Positions 26,107 through 38,780 of a stretch of 64,000 nucleotides of DNA are shown in pieces. Every line of letters starts with the position of its first letter. The stretch's first letter is position 1. The position numbers and the translations under genes are program-made. A model generated the notes under the pieces. That model saw only the letters and a list, made by a program, of their open reading frames with translations, made no database searches and was not told the origin of the DNA. The DNA comes from Geobacillus stearothermophilus ATCC 12980 (lineage in GTDB: Bacteria > Bacillota > Bacilli > Bacillales > Anoxybacillaceae): assembly GCF_030369615.1 (NCBI RefSeq), contig NZ_CP128494.1:840001-904000 (forward strand), in the 5' to 3' direction.

Positions 26107-26817
26107 ATGAAGATGATGGACGCCAATGAGATCATTTCGTTTATTCAAAACAGCAAAAAATCGACACCGGTTAAAGTATACATAAAAGGGGAACTCGAAG
26201 GCATCGATTTCGGCCCGAGCGCGAAACCGTTCATCACCGGAAACACCGGGGTCGTGTTTGGCGAATGGCAAGACATTCAAGCCACAATCGCGGCGAATCA
26301 AGACAAAATCGAGGACTACGTCGTCGAGAACGACCGTCGCAACTCGGCCATTCCGCTGTTGGACTTAAAAGGAATCAAGGCGCGCATCGAGCCGGGCGCC
26401 ATTATCCGCGACCATGTGGAAATCGGCGACAACGCCGTGATCATGATGGGAGCGGTCATCAACATCGGTGCGGTTGTCGGTGAAGGAACGATGATCGACA
26501 TGAATGCGGTGCTCGGCGGCCGGGCGACGGTCGGAAAAAACTGCCATATTGGCGCCGGAGCGGTGTTGGCCGGAGTCATTGAGCCGCCATCGGCGAAGCC
26601 GGTGATCGTTGAAGACGATGTCCTTGTCGGTGCGAATGCTGTCATTTTGGAAGGCGTCACCGTCGGCAAAGGGGCGGTCGTCGCCGCCGGGGCGGTCGTC
26701 GTCGAGGATGTGCCGCCGTATACCGTTGTCGCCGGCGTGCCGGCGCGCGTTATTAAGCAAATCGACGAACAAACGAGAGCGAAAACGGAAATTAAACAAG
26801 AGCTTCGCCAGTTATAA
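26107..26817 (+). CDS. dapH: Tetrahydrodipicolinate N-acetyltransferase
   Basis: Acetylates tetrahydrodipicolinate with acetyl-CoA in the acetyl branch of lysine and meso-diaminopimelate synthesis, in the cytosol. ATG 26107 follows AAGGAGG. Length is 236 residues, the family norm. The N-terminal domain ([20 protein letters not shown]) precedes a left-handed beta-helix of hexapeptide repeats (about 90-210; [40 protein letters not shown]). The C-terminus is a short charged helix. It forms a pair with dapL, but an intrinsic terminator lies between them. PatA, encoded 12 kb upstream, probably supplies the transaminase step. Confidence 0.95.
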   Translation: MKMMDANEIISFIQNSKKSTPVKVYIKGELEGIDFGPSAKPFITGNTGVVFGEWQDIQATIAANQDKIEDYVVENDRRNSAIPLLDLKGIKARIEPGAIIRDHVEIGDNAVIMMGAVINIGAVVGEGTMIDMNAVLGGRATVGKNCHIGAGAVLAGVIEPPSAKPVIVEDDVLVGANAVILEGVTVGKGAVVAAGAVVVEDVPPYTVVAGVPARVIKQIDEQTRAKTEIKQELRQL

Positions 26818-26821
26818 TGAC

Positions 26822-26860
26822 GGGAAAAAAGCTGTCCGCTCACGGGGCAGCTTTTTTCCA
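26822..26860 (+). terminator. Intrinsic terminator between dapH and dapL
   Basis: GGAAAAAAGCTGTCC and GGGGCAGCTTTTTTCC form a nearly perfect long stem ending in T. It is 15 bp before the dapL start, so it probably sets the dapH:dapL ratio or dapL has its own promoter. Confidence 0.85.
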
Positions 26861-26874
26861 ATGGAGGAGAGAGG

Positions 26875-28008
26875 ATGGAAGCGATCAGCCCATTTGTCGC
26901 CATTCGACGCGACTTGCATAAAATTCCCGAGCTCGGGTTTCAAGAGTTTAAAACACAGCAATATTTGCTTCACTATATTCGGTCGCTGCCGCAAGAGCGG
27001 CTTCAAGTCCGGACATGGAAAACCGGGATTTTTGTCAAAGTCAACGGAACATCGCCGCAAAAAACGATTGGCTACCGCGCCGATATAGACGGGCTGCCGA
27101 TCCGCGAGGAGACCGGTTTGCCGTACCGCTCTGAACATGAAGGGTGCATGCATGCGTGCGGCCACGATGTGCATATGAGCATCGCTCTTGGCGTGCTCAC
27201 CCATTTCGCACATCATCCGATTCAAGATGACTTGCTGTTTATTTTCCAGCCGGCCGAGGAAGGGCCGGGCGGGGCGAAGCCGATGATGGAAAGCGACATC
27301 ATGCAGGAATGGAGGCCGGATATGATCGTCGCCTTGCATATCGCCCCGGAATATCCGGTCGGCACTATCGCGACGAAAGAAGGACTGTTGTTTGCCAATA
27401 CATCGGAGCTGTTTATCGATTTAAAAGGAAAAGGCGGACATGCAGCCTCTCCCCATTTGGCGAACGATATGGTCGTCGCTGCCTGCACGCTCGTCGTTCA
27501 GCTGCAGTCGATCGTCGCCCGCAACGTTGATCCGCTCGACAGCGCCGTCATTACGATCGGGAAAATTGCCGGGGGGACAGTGCAAAACGTCATCGCCGAA
27601 CATGCCCGGCTCGAGGGAACGATCCGGACGCTGTCGCCTGCGGCTATGGAAGCTGTCAAGCGGCGGATTGAGGCGATTGTGCGCGGAATCGAAGTGGCCT
27701 ACGAATGCGAGGCGGCGATCGATTACGGCGCCATGTACTACCAAGTGTACAACGATCCGGCGCTGACAGCGGAATTTATGCGGTTTGCCGAAGCGCATCC
27801 CGGTATGAACGTCATTCGCTGCAAAGAGGCGATGACCGGTGAAGATTTTGGCTATATGCTGGCGGAAATCCCGGGATTGATGTTTTGGCTCGGCGTGGAT
27901 TCGCCCCATGGGTTGCACCATGCAAAGCTCACCCCAAATGAAGAGGCCATTGACCGGGCGATCGCCTTTTTAATTGATTATTTTTCATGGAAAGGGAACG
28001 CCGAATGA
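26875..28008 (+). CDS. dapL: N-acetyldiaminopimelate deacetylase
   Basis: An M20-family metallopeptidase-like deacetylase (YkuR) that releases L,L-diaminopimelate from its N-acetyl form. ATG 26875 follows GGAGGAGAGAGG. Length is 377 residues. Metal-site motifs are [12 protein letters not shown] (about 91-102) and [12 protein letters not shown] (about 130-141), with D70 in YRADIDGLP. The lid domain begins near [17 protein letters not shown], and the C-terminal [12 protein letters not shown] carries the last metal-ligand region. The gene is complete and is followed by ykuS after 54 bp. Confidence 0.93.
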   Translation: MEAISPFVAIRRDLHKIPELGFQEFKTQQYLLHYIRSLPQERLQVRTWKTGIFVKVNGTSPQKTIGYRADIDGLPIREETGLPYRSEHEGCMHACGHDVHMSIALGVLTHFAHHPIQDDLLFIFQPAEEGPGGAKPMMESDIMQEWRPDMIVALHIAPEYPVGTIATKEGLLFANTSELFIDLKGKGGHAASPHLANDMVVAACTLVVQLQSIVARNVDPLDSAVITIGKIAGGTVQNVIAEHARLEGTIRTLSPAAMEAVKRRIEAIVRGIEVAYECEAAIDYGAMYYQVYNDPALTAEFMRFAEAHPGMNVIRCKEAMTGEDFGYMLAEIPGLMFWLGVDSPHGLHHAKLTPNEEAIDRAIAFLIDYFSWKGNAE

Positions 28009-28062
28009 AGTATAGTTCCACCTCCATCAAGACACATTATGTATATGAGGAGGTGGAGTGTG

Positions 28063-28305
28063 ATGGCGAAAATCGGTGTTGAGCAATCGCTGACCGACGT
28101 GCAGGAGGCATTGAGAGAAAGAGGGTATGAGGTTGTTCCGCTTGGCGGGGAACAAGATGCCCGGGGCTGCGACTGCTGCGTCATTACCGGCCTGGACGCC
28201 AATATCGTCGGCATTCACAACATCGTCACGTCCGGTCCGGTCATTGAAGCGAGCGGGCTTACCGCAGAAGAGATTTGCCAAAAAGTCGAAGAAAAACTTC
28301 GCTGA
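28063..28305 (+). CDS. ykuS: UPF0180 family protein YkuS
   Basis: An 80-residue soluble protein of UPF0180, in the same place (after dapL) as B. subtilis ykuS. ATG 28063 follows GAGGAGGTGG; earlier in-frame starts lie in the ribosome site. Visible features are [15 protein letters not shown], a CDCCVITG motif with three Cys in four residues, and [19 protein letters not shown]. Its function is unknown, and the Cys cluster could bind metal. A terminator follows. Confidence 0.85.
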   Translation: MAKIGVEQSLTDVQEALRERGYEVVPLGGEQDARGCDCCVITGLDANIVGIHNIVTSGPVIEASGLTAEEICQKVEEKLR

Positions 28306-28316
28306 TGACGAACGTT

Positions 28317-28346
28317 CGGGCTGTGTGCGCTGGCAGCCCGCTTTTG
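28317..28346 (+). terminator. Intrinsic terminator after ykuS
   Basis: CGGGCTG/CAGCCCG stem with a short T run. Confidence 0.65.
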
Positions 28347-28474
28347 GGTGAAATGGCAAAATCGCATAGCGTAAAGGAATGGTGGAAAAGGAACGAAGAA
28401 CGTTTTCGTTTCTTTTTCTTTTTTTGCTAAAATAAGGGGAGAAACAATGCTTGATCAACGATGGAGGAGTGTCA

Positions 28475-29137
28475 ATGAAAAAGAAACAGTTTGCCGTCAT
28501 CGGCCTCGGGCGCTTTGGCGGCAGCATCTGCCGGACGCTGAGCGAACAAGGGATGGAAGTATTGGCCATCGATATTGATGAAGACCGGGTAAACGAATTT
28601 GCGTCGATCGCTTCACACGCCGTCGTCGGCGACACGACCGATGAAAACGTGCTGAAAAGTTTAGGCATCCGCAACTTCGACCATGTCATTGTCGCGATCG
28701 GCGACAACATCCAGGCGAGCATTTTGACGACCCTGATTTTAAAAGAGCTCGGCGTCAACCATATTACGGTCAAGGCAACGAACGATTACCATGAGAAAGT
28801 GCTGAAAAAAATCGGCGCTGACCAAATCGTGCATCCAGAACGGGACATGGGCGAGCGGATCGCCCACAACTTGATTTCCAACAACGTCCTAGATTATCTG
28901 GAGCTGTCGGACAAATACAGCATTGTCGAAATCGTGGCAAGCGAGCGGCTTGACGGCCATTCGCTTTTGGAGCTTGACATCCGCGCCCGCTATGGCATCA
29001 ACATCGTCGCCATCAAGCGTGGAACAAGCGTCATCGTCTCCCCGCTCGCCTCGGAAATCATCCGCAAAGGCGACGTGTTGGTCGTCATCGGCGCTGACAG
29101 CGACATTGACCGGTTTGAGGAAAAAGTGGTCGGTTGA
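28475..29137 (+). CDS. ktrC: Ktr potassium-uptake regulatory subunit (RCK)
   Basis: Cytosolic RCK subunit that gates a KtrB/KtrD-type K+ channel and binds nucleotides and c-di-AMP. ATG 28475 follows GGAGGAG. Length is 220 residues. The Rossmann RCK_N domain (about 1-130) begins with AVIGLGRFGGS and has VLAIDIDEDRV and VVGDTTDENVL. The RCK_C domain (about 140-220) contains LDYLELSDKYSIVEIVA and SPLASEIIRKGDVLVVIG. No channel subunit is encoded nearby, the usual situation for ktrC. It converges on rnjA at a shared terminator. Confidence 0.92.
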   Translation: MKKKQFAVIGLGRFGGSICRTLSEQGMEVLAIDIDEDRVNEFASIASHAVVGDTTDENVLKSLGIRNFDHVIVAIGDNIQASILTTLILKELGVNHITVKATNDYHEKVLKKIGADQIVHPERDMGERIAHNLISNNVLDYLELSDKYSIVEIVASERLDGHSLLELDIRARYGINIVAIKRGTSVIVSPLASEIIRKGDVLVVIGADSDIDRFEEKVVG

Positions 29138-29170
29138 CGGCTGGCAGGCGGCCTGTGCATGATGATGACG

Positions 29171-29206
29171 GAAAAAGGGCATCCTTTTGCAAGGACGCCC
29201 TTTTTT
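29171..29206. terminator. Bidirectional terminator between ktrC and rnjA
   Basis: AAAGGGCATCCTT and AAGGACGCCCTTT pair with one mismatch, with A and T runs on the two sides, so it serves both convergent genes. Confidence 0.8.
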
Positions 29207-29208
29207 CT

Positions 29209-30876
29209 TTAGATTTCCATGATGATCGGCAAAATCATTGGCCGCCGTTTCGTCCGCTCGTACAAGAACGGAGCGAGCGTTTCCGTAATTTCGTTTTTGA
29301 TCTCCGACCATTGGTTCGTTTTCCGTTCCAGCACTTTTTCGAGATGCTTGGAGATCAACACTTGCGCTTCGCTGATTAAGTCACCTGACTCACGCATATA
29401 GACGAAGCCGCGAGAAATAATGTCCGGGCCGGCGGCGATTTTGAATTCTTTCATGTTGATGCTGACGACAACGATGACGAGTCCTTCCTCTGACAAAATG
29501 CGGCGGTCGCGCAAGACGATGTTGCCGATGTCGCCGACGCCGCTACCGTCAATATAAACGGAGCCGGACGGAATTTTGCCGACGATGCGCGCCTCGTGTT
29601 CACTGATGCCGAGCACCTCGCCATTGTCCATAATAAAGCAGTTTTCCTCCGGCACGCCGCAGTCAATGGCGAGCTTGGCGTGCATTTTTTGCATCCGGTA
29701 TTCGCCGTGGATCGGCATGAAATATTTTGGCTTCATGAGCCGGATCATCAGTTTTTGCTCTTCTTGCCCGCCGTGGCCGGACGTATGGATGTCGTTAAGC
29801 GGGCCGTGGATCACTTCCGCACCGGCTCTGCACAGCATGTTGATCGTCCGGTTGACGCTCACGGTGTTGCCCGGAATTGGCGATGAGGAGAAAACAACCG
29901 TGTCGCCTGGGATGATTTGAATTTGCCGGTGCGTGCCGTTGGCGATGCGCGACAACGCCGCCATCGGCTCGCCTTGGCTGCCGGTGCACAAAATCGTCAC
30001 CCGATTGGCCGGCAGGCGGTTGATTTCGTTAGCGTCAACAAACGTGCCTTTTGGGCATTTGATGTAACCGAGTTCTTGGCCGATTTCAATCGCCGCTTCC
30101 ATGCTACGGCCGAAGACAGCGATTTTCCGGTTGTTGGCGACCGCCGCTTCGGTCACTTGTTGAAGCCGATGGATGTTGGACGCAAACGTTGCAAAAATAA
30201 TCCGGCCGTTCACTTTGCGGAAAATGTCGTGGATGCTCTCGCCGACGCGCCGCTCGGACATCGTGAAATGCGGAATTTCACTGTTCGTGCTGTCCGAGAG
30301 CAAGCAAAGCACGCCTTCCTTCCCTATTTCTGCCATTTTTGTCAAATTTGCCGGTTCGCCGACCGGTGTAAAGTCGAATTTAAAGTCTCCTGTGTGGACG
30401 ATTTGGCCAACCGGCGTTTTAACGACGATGCCGTAGCTGTCCGGAATGCTGTGCGTCGTCCGGAAAAAAGTGACCGCTGTTTTTTGGAAGCGAATGACAT
30501 CCTCTTCGCGAATTTCAATGAGTTTTGCCTGACGCAGCAACCCGTGCTCTTCGAGTTTATTGCGGATGAGCCCGAGCGCCAGCTTGCCGCCGTAAATCGG
30601 GATGTTCACCTGCCGGAGCAAATACGGAATGCCGCCGATATGGTCTTCATGCCCATGGGTAATGAACAGCCCTTTCACTTTTTCCGCGTGCTTGACTAAA
30701 TACGAATAGTCCGGGATGACGTAGTCGATGCCGAGCAATTCGTCTTCTGGAAACTTGATGCCCGCGTCAATCACAATAATTTCGTCTTGAAATTGTACGC
30801 CATATGTATTTTTCCCGATTTCACCCAGTCCGCCGAGGGCAAACACACCGACTTGCTGATCCGTTAATAGTTTCAT
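29209..30876 (-). CDS. rnjA: Ribonuclease J1
   Basis: A metallo-beta-lactamase/beta-CASP ribonuclease with 5' exonuclease and endonuclease activity, central to mRNA decay and rRNA maturation. Length is 555 residues. ATG 30876 overlaps the rpoY stop (ATGA). The metal motif HGHEDHIGG lies at 74-82, [12 protein letters not shown] at about 163, and the beta-CASP domain at about 210-370. [18 protein letters not shown] and PIHGEYRM follow, and the C-terminal domain (about 450-555) ends with [15 protein letters not shown]. The frame is undamaged. It forms a two-gene operon with rpoY. Confidence 0.96.
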   Translation of the reverse strand: MKLLTDQQVGVFALGGLGEIGKNTYGVQFQDEIIVIDAGIKFPEDELLGIDYVIPDYSYLVKHAEKVKGLFITHGHEDHIGGIPYLLRQVNIPIYGGKLALGLIRNKLEEHGLLRQAKLIEIREEDVIRFQKTAVTFFRTTHSIPDSYGIVVKTPVGQIVHTGDFKFDFTPVGEPANLTKMAEIGKEGVLCLLSDSTNSEIPHFTMSERRVGESIHDIFRKVNGRIIFATFASNIHRLQQVTEAAVANNRKIAVFGRSMEAAIEIGQELGYIKCPKGTFVDANEINRLPANRVTILCTGSQGEPMAALSRIANGTHRQIQIIPGDTVVFSSSPIPGNTVSVNRTINMLCRAGAEVIHGPLNDIHTSGHGGQEEQKLMIRLMKPKYFMPIHGEYRMQKMHAKLAIDCGVPEENCFIMDNGEVLGISEHEARIVGKIPSGSVYIDGSGVGDIGNIVLRDRRILSEEGLVIVVVSINMKEFKIAAGPDIISRGFVYMRESGDLISEAQVLISKHLEKVLERKTNQWSEIKNEITETLAPFLYERTKRRPMILPIIMEI

Positions 30877-31088
30877 GATGAGATCTCCAATACTTGAAAA
30901 TTAGCGCTTTTCTTTTCGTACTCCAAATGCGCCCCCTCTAACGGCTGAATATACTCGATATTGATCGGACGGTTTTGCAACTTTTGGCGTACTTCCCGCT
31001 CTGATTCTGCTTCAATGTAGAGCGTTTTCGTTTTTTCTCTCACGGGCACCTCTTCCGCGTTGTCTTGGTAAAACACTTTGAAAATCAT
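30873..31088 (-). CDS. rpoY: RNA polymerase epsilon subunit
   Basis: The small epsilon subunit of Firmicutes RNA polymerase (YkzG, DUF1447), always just upstream of rnjA. It has 71 residues: [36 protein letters not shown] and [17 protein letters not shown]. It overlaps rnjA by 4 bp, so translation is probably coupled. On the minus strand TATAAT (31128-31133) serves as the -10 of the operon, and AAGGAG precedes the start. Confidence 0.93.
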   Translation of the reverse strand: MIFKVFYQDNAEEVPVREKTKTLYIEAESEREVRQKLQNRPINIEYIQPLEGAHLEYEKKSANFQVLEISS

Positions 31089-31247
31089 GACCGAATCTCT
31101 CCTTATCGTACAATGATTGCTTTTCCATTATATAAAAATGCAACCCCGTTTTCATGTTTTTTGTCGTTCAAAAGCAAAAAAACAGGCGGGAGGTGTGCCG
31201 ACGGTACGTATCATCTTTGACGGATTTTGGCCGTTTCATTCGCCAAA

Positions 31248-31278
31248 GTGGGAAAGAAGCCCTTCCGTCCGAAGGGCT
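31248..31278 (-). terminator. Probable terminator of the 23-residue peptide gene
   Basis: On the minus strand AGCCCTTC and GAAGGGCT form a perfect stem followed by TCTTT. The T run is short. It starts 14 bp after the peptide stop. Confidence 0.5.
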
Positions 31279-31291
31279 GTTGTTGGAACAG

Positions 31292-31363
31292 TTAGGCGAT
31301 CAATTTTTTCCGGAGCAAATCTTTCCACTGTTGAAGCAGCTTTTTTTTCAGCTTTTTCAACAT
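31292..31363 (-). CDS. Candidate 23-residue basic amphipathic peptide
   Basis: A short frame between rpoY and ykrA encodes MLKKLKKKLLQQWKDLLRKK followed by LIA. Leu and Trp fall on one face of a helix and Lys/Arg on the other, so a membrane-surface or nucleic-acid-binding helix is expected. It has its own signals. TTTACT and TACAAT are spaced 16 bases on the minus strand, AAGGAG lies about 10 bases before the ATG, and a hairpin follows the stop. An overlapping ATG nine bases upstream would give an unrelated 44-residue product, but it sits only two bases from the ribosome site. I know of no named homologue. A toxin, a sporulation peptide or a regulatory peptide are all possible. Confidence 0.5.
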   Translation of the reverse strand: MLKKLKKKLLQQWKDLLRKKLIA

Positions 31364-31386
31364 TTTTCATCACTCCTTACTTTTTA

Positions 31387-31414
31387 TTGTACTCAATTTG
31401 CGACGAAAGTAAAT
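31387..31414 (-). promoter_or_regulatory. Promoter of the small peptide gene
   Basis: On the minus strand TTTACT, a 16-base spacer and TACAAT lie directly before the AAGGAG ribosome site. A further TATAAT-like box lies about 20 bases upstream. Confidence 0.45.
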
Positions 31415-31553
31415 GTTTCTATTATATATGTTATGTAGGTAGAGGCTTGTTTTTCATGGGGAAAAATGGAACGAACCGTGTATTTCGGTTGACATTCCAA
31501 TTGTTTTTCAGTACGGTAAACAGTGAATACATTTTCGGCAAGGAGAAGATAAC

Positions 31554-32330
31554 GTGGGCAGAAAAATCGTGTTTTTCGACATTGACGGCACGTTGCTTGA
31601 TGAACAAAAACAGCTGCCGCCATCAACCGTTGAGGCGGTCCGCCAGCTAAAACAGGCCGGCGTCTATGTCGCCATCGCCACCGGCCGGGCGCCGTTTATG
31701 TTTGCGGATGTACGCCGCCAGCTTGGGATCGACTCGTTCGTCAGCTTCAACGGGCAATACGTCGTTTTTGAAGGAACTGTCCTGCATAAGCGTCCGCTCC
31801 GCCGCGAGAAAGTGCGGACGTTGGCTGAGGACGCCCACCGCAACGGTCATCCGCTCGTCTTTATGGACGCGGAGGAAATGAGGGCGAGCGTCGGCGACCA
31901 TCCGCACATCCATGTCAGCATGGGAAGCTTGAAGTTTTCCCACCCGCCTGTCGATCCCCTTTATTACGAAAACAATGACATTTACCAAGCGCTGCTGTTT
32001 TGCCGCGCCGCAGAAGAAGAACCGTACGTGCGCAATTATCCAGAATTCCGTTTTGTCCGTTGGCACGATGTGTCGACCGATGTGCTGCCGGCAGGGGGAT
32101 CGAAAGCGGAGGGGATCCGCCTGATGATTGAGAAGCTCGGGATTGACAAAGGCGATGTGTATGCGTTCGGCGATGGGCTGAACGACATTGAAATGTTGTC
32201 GTTCGTCGGAACAGGAGTGGCGATGGGAAATGCCCATGAGGAAGTGAAACGGGTCGCCGATTTTGTAACGAAACCGGTCAGTGAAGAAGGCATATGGCAC
32301 GGATTGAAACAATTGCAATTGATTCCATAA
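31554..32330 (+). CDS. ykrA: HAD-family phosphatase (Cof subfamily, YkrA)
   Basis: A cytosolic HAD hydrolase of the Cof type, which dephosphorylates small phosphometabolites; the exact substrate is unknown. It starts at GTG 31554 behind AAGGAGAAG. Length is 258 residues. The four HAD motifs are visible: FFDIDGTLLDE (nucleophile D8), AIATGRAPF, the lysine in GGSKAEGIRLM, and AFGDGLNDIEML. The C2B cap lies at about 80-180. It keeps its B. subtilis position near def and ends at a very strong terminator shared with the convergent def gene. Confidence 0.9.
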   Translation: MGRKIVFFDIDGTLLDEQKQLPPSTVEAVRQLKQAGVYVAIATGRAPFMFADVRRQLGIDSFVSFNGQYVVFEGTVLHKRPLRREKVRTLAEDAHRNGHPLVFMDAEEMRASVGDHPHIHVSMGSLKFSHPPVDPLYYENNDIYQALLFCRAAEEEPYVRNYPEFRFVRWHDVSTDVLPAGGSKAEGIRLMIEKLGIDKGDVYAFGDGLNDIEMLSFVGTGVAMGNAHEEVKRVADFVTKPVSEEGIWHGLKQLQLIP

Positions 32331-32367
32331 ACAGCTGCCCCGCCGCTCATTCGGCGGGGCAGCTGTT
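32330..32367. terminator. Bidirectional terminator between ykrA and def
   Basis: Perfect 16-bp stem AACAGCTGCCCCGCCG/CGGCGGGGCAGCTGTT with a 6-base loop. Confidence 0.85.
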
Positions 32368-32386
32368 TGGCATGGCCGGCCACGGT

Positions 32387-32941
32387 TCAGCGCCCGATCG
32401 GGATCGCCCCGTCTGGCACTTGGAACGGGTCGGCCGGATTGATGCGGTCATAAAACATAATGCCGTTTAAATGGTCGATTTCATGCTGGAAGACGATGGC
32501 CGGCAATCCTTTGAGGCGCAAGGTGACTTCCTCGCCGTCGAGCGTCGTGCCGGTGACCGTGATGCGGGCATAGCGCAGTACGTATCCGGGCACATCACGG
32601 TCGACCGACAGGCAGCCTTCCCCCGTCGTCAAATAACATTGCTGCACAGAGTGGCTGACGATTTTCGGATTGAACAAGGCATAGCTGTACAGCGTTCCGT
32701 TTTCATCAGTGACATGAACGGCAATCATCCGTTTGGAGACGTTGATTTGCGGAGCGGCGAGGCCGATGCCGGGCCGCAGGCCGTATTTGGCCGCCAGTTC
32801 CGGATCTTGGCTCATTTTCACATAGTCAAGCAAGCTTTGCAAAATGCGTTTGTCTTCCTCTGAAGGCGGCAGCGGAACGGGCTCAGCCACTTTCCGCAGC
32901 GTCGGATGCCCTTCTTTAATGATATCTTTCATGGTGATCAT
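32387..32941 (-). CDS. def: Peptide deformylase
   Basis: Removes the formyl group from the N-terminal Met of new proteins, using a bound metal. I take ATG 32941 (MITMKDIIKEGHP), which gives 184 residues, the length of the well-studied B. stearothermophilus type-2 enzyme. The nine earlier codons are not conserved in my memory. The three deformylase motifs are GIGLAAPQ (58-65), EGCLS with metal ligand C110, and HEIDH with metal ligands H153 and H157 and catalytic E154. An insertion around QSLLDYVKMSQDPELAAKYG is typical of type 2. The gene is intact. Confidence 0.95.
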   Translation of the reverse strand: MITMKDIIKEGHPTLRKVAEPVPLPPSEEDKRILQSLLDYVKMSQDPELAAKYGLRPGIGLAAPQINVSKRMIAVHVTDENGTLYSYALFNPKIVSHSVQQCYLTTGEGCLSVDRDVPGYVLRYARITVTGTTLDGEEVTLRLKGLPAIVFQHEIDHLNGIMFYDRINPADPFQVPDGAIPIGR

Positions 32942-33248
32942 TCGCCTTTTCACTCCTGTCTCTCGCATCGCGGTCTACAGTGTTAGTCTAACAAAAATGC
33001 CTGTGCGCCGTAAATGAAAATGCGGCCGTCTGGAGATATTATCGGCGTATAAGGAATAAATTGAAAAAGAAACTTAAGAAAGCGCTGTCAATAACATGAA
33101 CGGACATTGCGTTTTGCATTTCCCGAAAAATATAATACAGAATTAATACAGTGTTGTTTCGATGTGGTATAACAGATGGTTTCAGGAATGTTCCTGATTC
33201 CAAATACAACCAGGAGACAAAAGGGAAAGCAACGGAAAATCAAAGTCG

Positions 33249-33277
33249 TTGACGGCGTGAAAAATAAAGTGTAAACT
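33249..33277 (+). promoter_or_regulatory. SigA promoter of the pdhABCD operon
   Basis: TTGACG (33249-33254) and TAAACT (33272-33277) are spaced exactly 17 bases. A leader of about 190 bases follows, with the palindrome CGGCGCCG near 33340 and a GC-rich hairpin-capable run before a T-rich tract, which could be an attenuator. A second candidate (TTGCGT, 18 bases, TATAAT) lies near 33108-33140. No other gene was seen in 32942-33470. Confidence 0.6.
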
Positions 33278-33452
33278 AAAACTTGAGAACAGACGCTGTG
33301 TTAATGAGGATATAAAAAATAGTAATACAGATGTCGGCGCCGTTTTCGGTTTCCGTTGCGCCAAGCGGCGGCTGCTTTTTATTTCTTCTTTACTTTTGGG
33401 TACATTAATAGTATATGGATGAAGACAGCCTGATTTCCAAATTTCTTGATGA

Positions 33453-34580
<1,128 letters not shown>

Positions 34581-34583
34581 GCC

Positions 34584-36921
<2,338 letters not shown>

Positions 36922-36925
36922 AACG

Positions 36926-38338
36926 ATGGTAGTTGGCGATTTTGCAATTGAAACGGAAACGCTTGTCGTCGGCGCCGGTCCTGGCGGGTATGTCGCCGCC
37001 ATCCGCGCCGCGCAGCTCGGACAAAAAGTGACGATTGTGGAAAAGGGCAATTTAGGCGGCGTCTGCTTAAATGTTGGCTGCATCCCGTCAAAGGCGCTGA
37101 TCTCCGCAAGCCATCGCTATGAGCAGGCGAAGCATTCCGAAGAAATGGGCATTAAGGCGGAGAACGTCACCATCGATTTTGCCAAAGTGCAAGAATGGAA
37201 AGCAAGCGTCGTGAAAAAATTAACGGGCGGCGTCGAAGGGCTGTTAAAAGGAAACAAAGTAGAGATCGTCAAAGGGGAAGCGTATTTTGTCGACGCCAAT
37301 ACGGTGCGTGTCGTCAACGGCGACAGCGCGCAGACGTATACGTTCAAAAACGCGATTATCGCCACCGGCTCGCGCCCGATTGAGCTGCCGAACTTCAAGT
37401 TTTCCAACCGCATTCTTGACTCGACGGGAGCTCTCAACCTTGGGGAAGTGCCGAAATCGCTCGTGGTCATCGGCGGCGGCTATATTGGCATCGAACTCGG
37501 TACGGCTTACGCCAACTTTGGGACGAAAGTGACCATTTTAGAAGGAGCCGGCGAAATTTTGTCCGGTTTTGAGAAGCAAATGGCTGCCATCATCAAGAAG
37601 CGCCTGAAGAAAAAAGGCGTTGAAGTCGTGACGAACGCATTGGCGAAAGGGGCCGAAGAACGCGAAGACGGCGTCACGGTCACGTATGAGGCGAATGGTG
37701 AAACGAAAACGATTGACGCCGACTATGTGTTGGTGACGGTCGGCCGCCGACCGAATACAGATGAACTTGGTCTTGAACAAATCGGCATCAAAATGACGAA
37801 CCGCGGCTTGATTGAAGTGGACCAACAATGCCGGACAAGCGTGCCGAACATTTTTGCGATCGGCGACATCGTTCCAGGCCCGGCGCTTGCTCATAAAGCG
37901 TCGTATGAAGGGAAAGTGGCGGCGGAAGCCATCGCCGGCCATCCGTCGGTAGTGGATTACATCGCCATTCCGGCTGTGGTCTTCTCCGATCCGGAATGCG
38001 CGTCGGTCGGCTATTTTGAGCAGCAGGCGAAAGACGAGGGCATTGACGTCATTGCCGCGAAATTCCCGTTTGCTGCCAACGGCCGCGCCTTGGCGCTGAA
38101 CGATACGGACGGCTTCTTGAAGCTCGTTGTCCGCAAAGAGGACGGCGTCGTCATTGGTGCGCAAATCATCGGTCCAAATGCTTCTGACATGATCGCCGAG
38201 CTTGGGCTCGCCATTGAAGCCGGCATGACGGCAGAAGACATCGCTTTGACGATCCATGCCCATCCGACGCTTGGCGAAATCGCCATGGAAGCGGCGGAAG
38301 TGGCGCTTGGCACACCGATTCATATCATTACGAAGTAA
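36926..38338 (+). CDS. pdhD: Dihydrolipoamide dehydrogenase (E3)
   Basis: An FAD enzyme that reoxidises dihydrolipoyl groups and makes NADH; it serves PDH and probably also OdhAB, which lack their own E3 here. ATG 36926 follows GGAGGCG in the end of pdhC. Length is 470 residues. It has the FAD motif [12 protein letters not shown] (14-25), the redox disulfide CLNVGC (C47/C52), the NAD motif [12 protein letters not shown] (about 184-195), and the interface active-site motif HAHPTLGE (H446/E451). It closes the operon at a strong terminator. Confidence 0.98.
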   Translation: MVVGDFAIETETLVVGAGPGGYVAAIRAAQLGQKVTIVEKGNLGGVCLNVGCIPSKALISASHRYEQAKHSEEMGIKAENVTIDFAKVQEWKASVVKKLTGGVEGLLKGNKVEIVKGEAYFVDANTVRVVNGDSAQTYTFKNAIIATGSRPIELPNFKFSNRILDSTGALNLGEVPKSLVVIGGGYIGIELGTAYANFGTKVTILEGAGEILSGFEKQMAAIIKKRLKKKGVEVVTNALAKGAEEREDGVTVTYEANGETKTIDADYVLVTVGRRPNTDELGLEQIGIKMTNRGLIEVDQQCRTSVPNIFAIGDIVPGPALAHKASYEGKVAAEAIAGHPSVVDYIAIPAVVFSDPECASVGYFEQQAKDEGIDVIAAKFPFAANGRALALNDTDGFLKLVVRKEDGVVIGAQIIGPNASDMIAELGLAIEAGMTAEDIALTIHAHPTLGEIAMEAAEVALGTPIHIITK

Positions 38339-38343
38339 CTGTG

Positions 38344-38373
38344 AAACGACCGGGCTTGGCCCGGTCGTTTTTC
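38344..38373 (+). terminator. Terminator of the pdh operon
   Basis: Perfect 12-bp stem AAACGACCGGGC/GCCCGGTCGTTT with loop TTG and a T run. Confidence 0.95.
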
Positions 38374-38469
38374 TTATCATGCGGGAATGGCGCATTTCTT
38401 GTCCTGTTTTTCATACTATTTTCCGCTTTCGTTTCATATCGTTATGGTAAAGAAAAGCGGGAGATGGAA

Positions 38470-38715
38470 ATGATGAAAGCGTATGTCGCCTTTTTGCTGC
38501 AAATGATGATTTGGAGCAGTTTTTCCTTGATCGAGTGGCTGTCGGGGCGGGACCGGCCGTTTTTCCGCGGCTTGATGTTGTGCGTCTTCATGTACATAGC
38601 GTTTTTACTGGCGCGCCAGCTCGGCTTGGCGACGCGCAAAGCGCTCCTTACAACAGCTGCCACGGCGGCGGTGTATTTTACCGGCCAGCATTTCATATGG
38701 CAATCTATTCCATGA
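38470..38715 (+). CDS. Small membrane protein of unknown function
   Basis: An 81-residue hydrophobic protein. ATG 38470 has GGGAG upstream. It has three likely membrane helices: about 4-22 (YVAFLLQMMIWSSFSLIEWL), about 32-50 (GLMLCVFMYIAFLLARQLG) and about 58-75. The longer frame from 38341 runs back over the pdh terminator and is not credible. No family is recognised. Confidence 0.6.
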   Translation: MMKAYVAFLLQMMIWSSFSLIEWLSGRDRPFFRGLMLCVFMYIAFLLARQLGLATRKALLTTAATAAVYFTGQHFIWQSIP

Positions 38716-38780
38716 TCTGCCCCTTGGGTGCGGAAGCGGCGCGGTTCGGCGAACAAAAAACAGCGGTCCCATGCCGCTGT

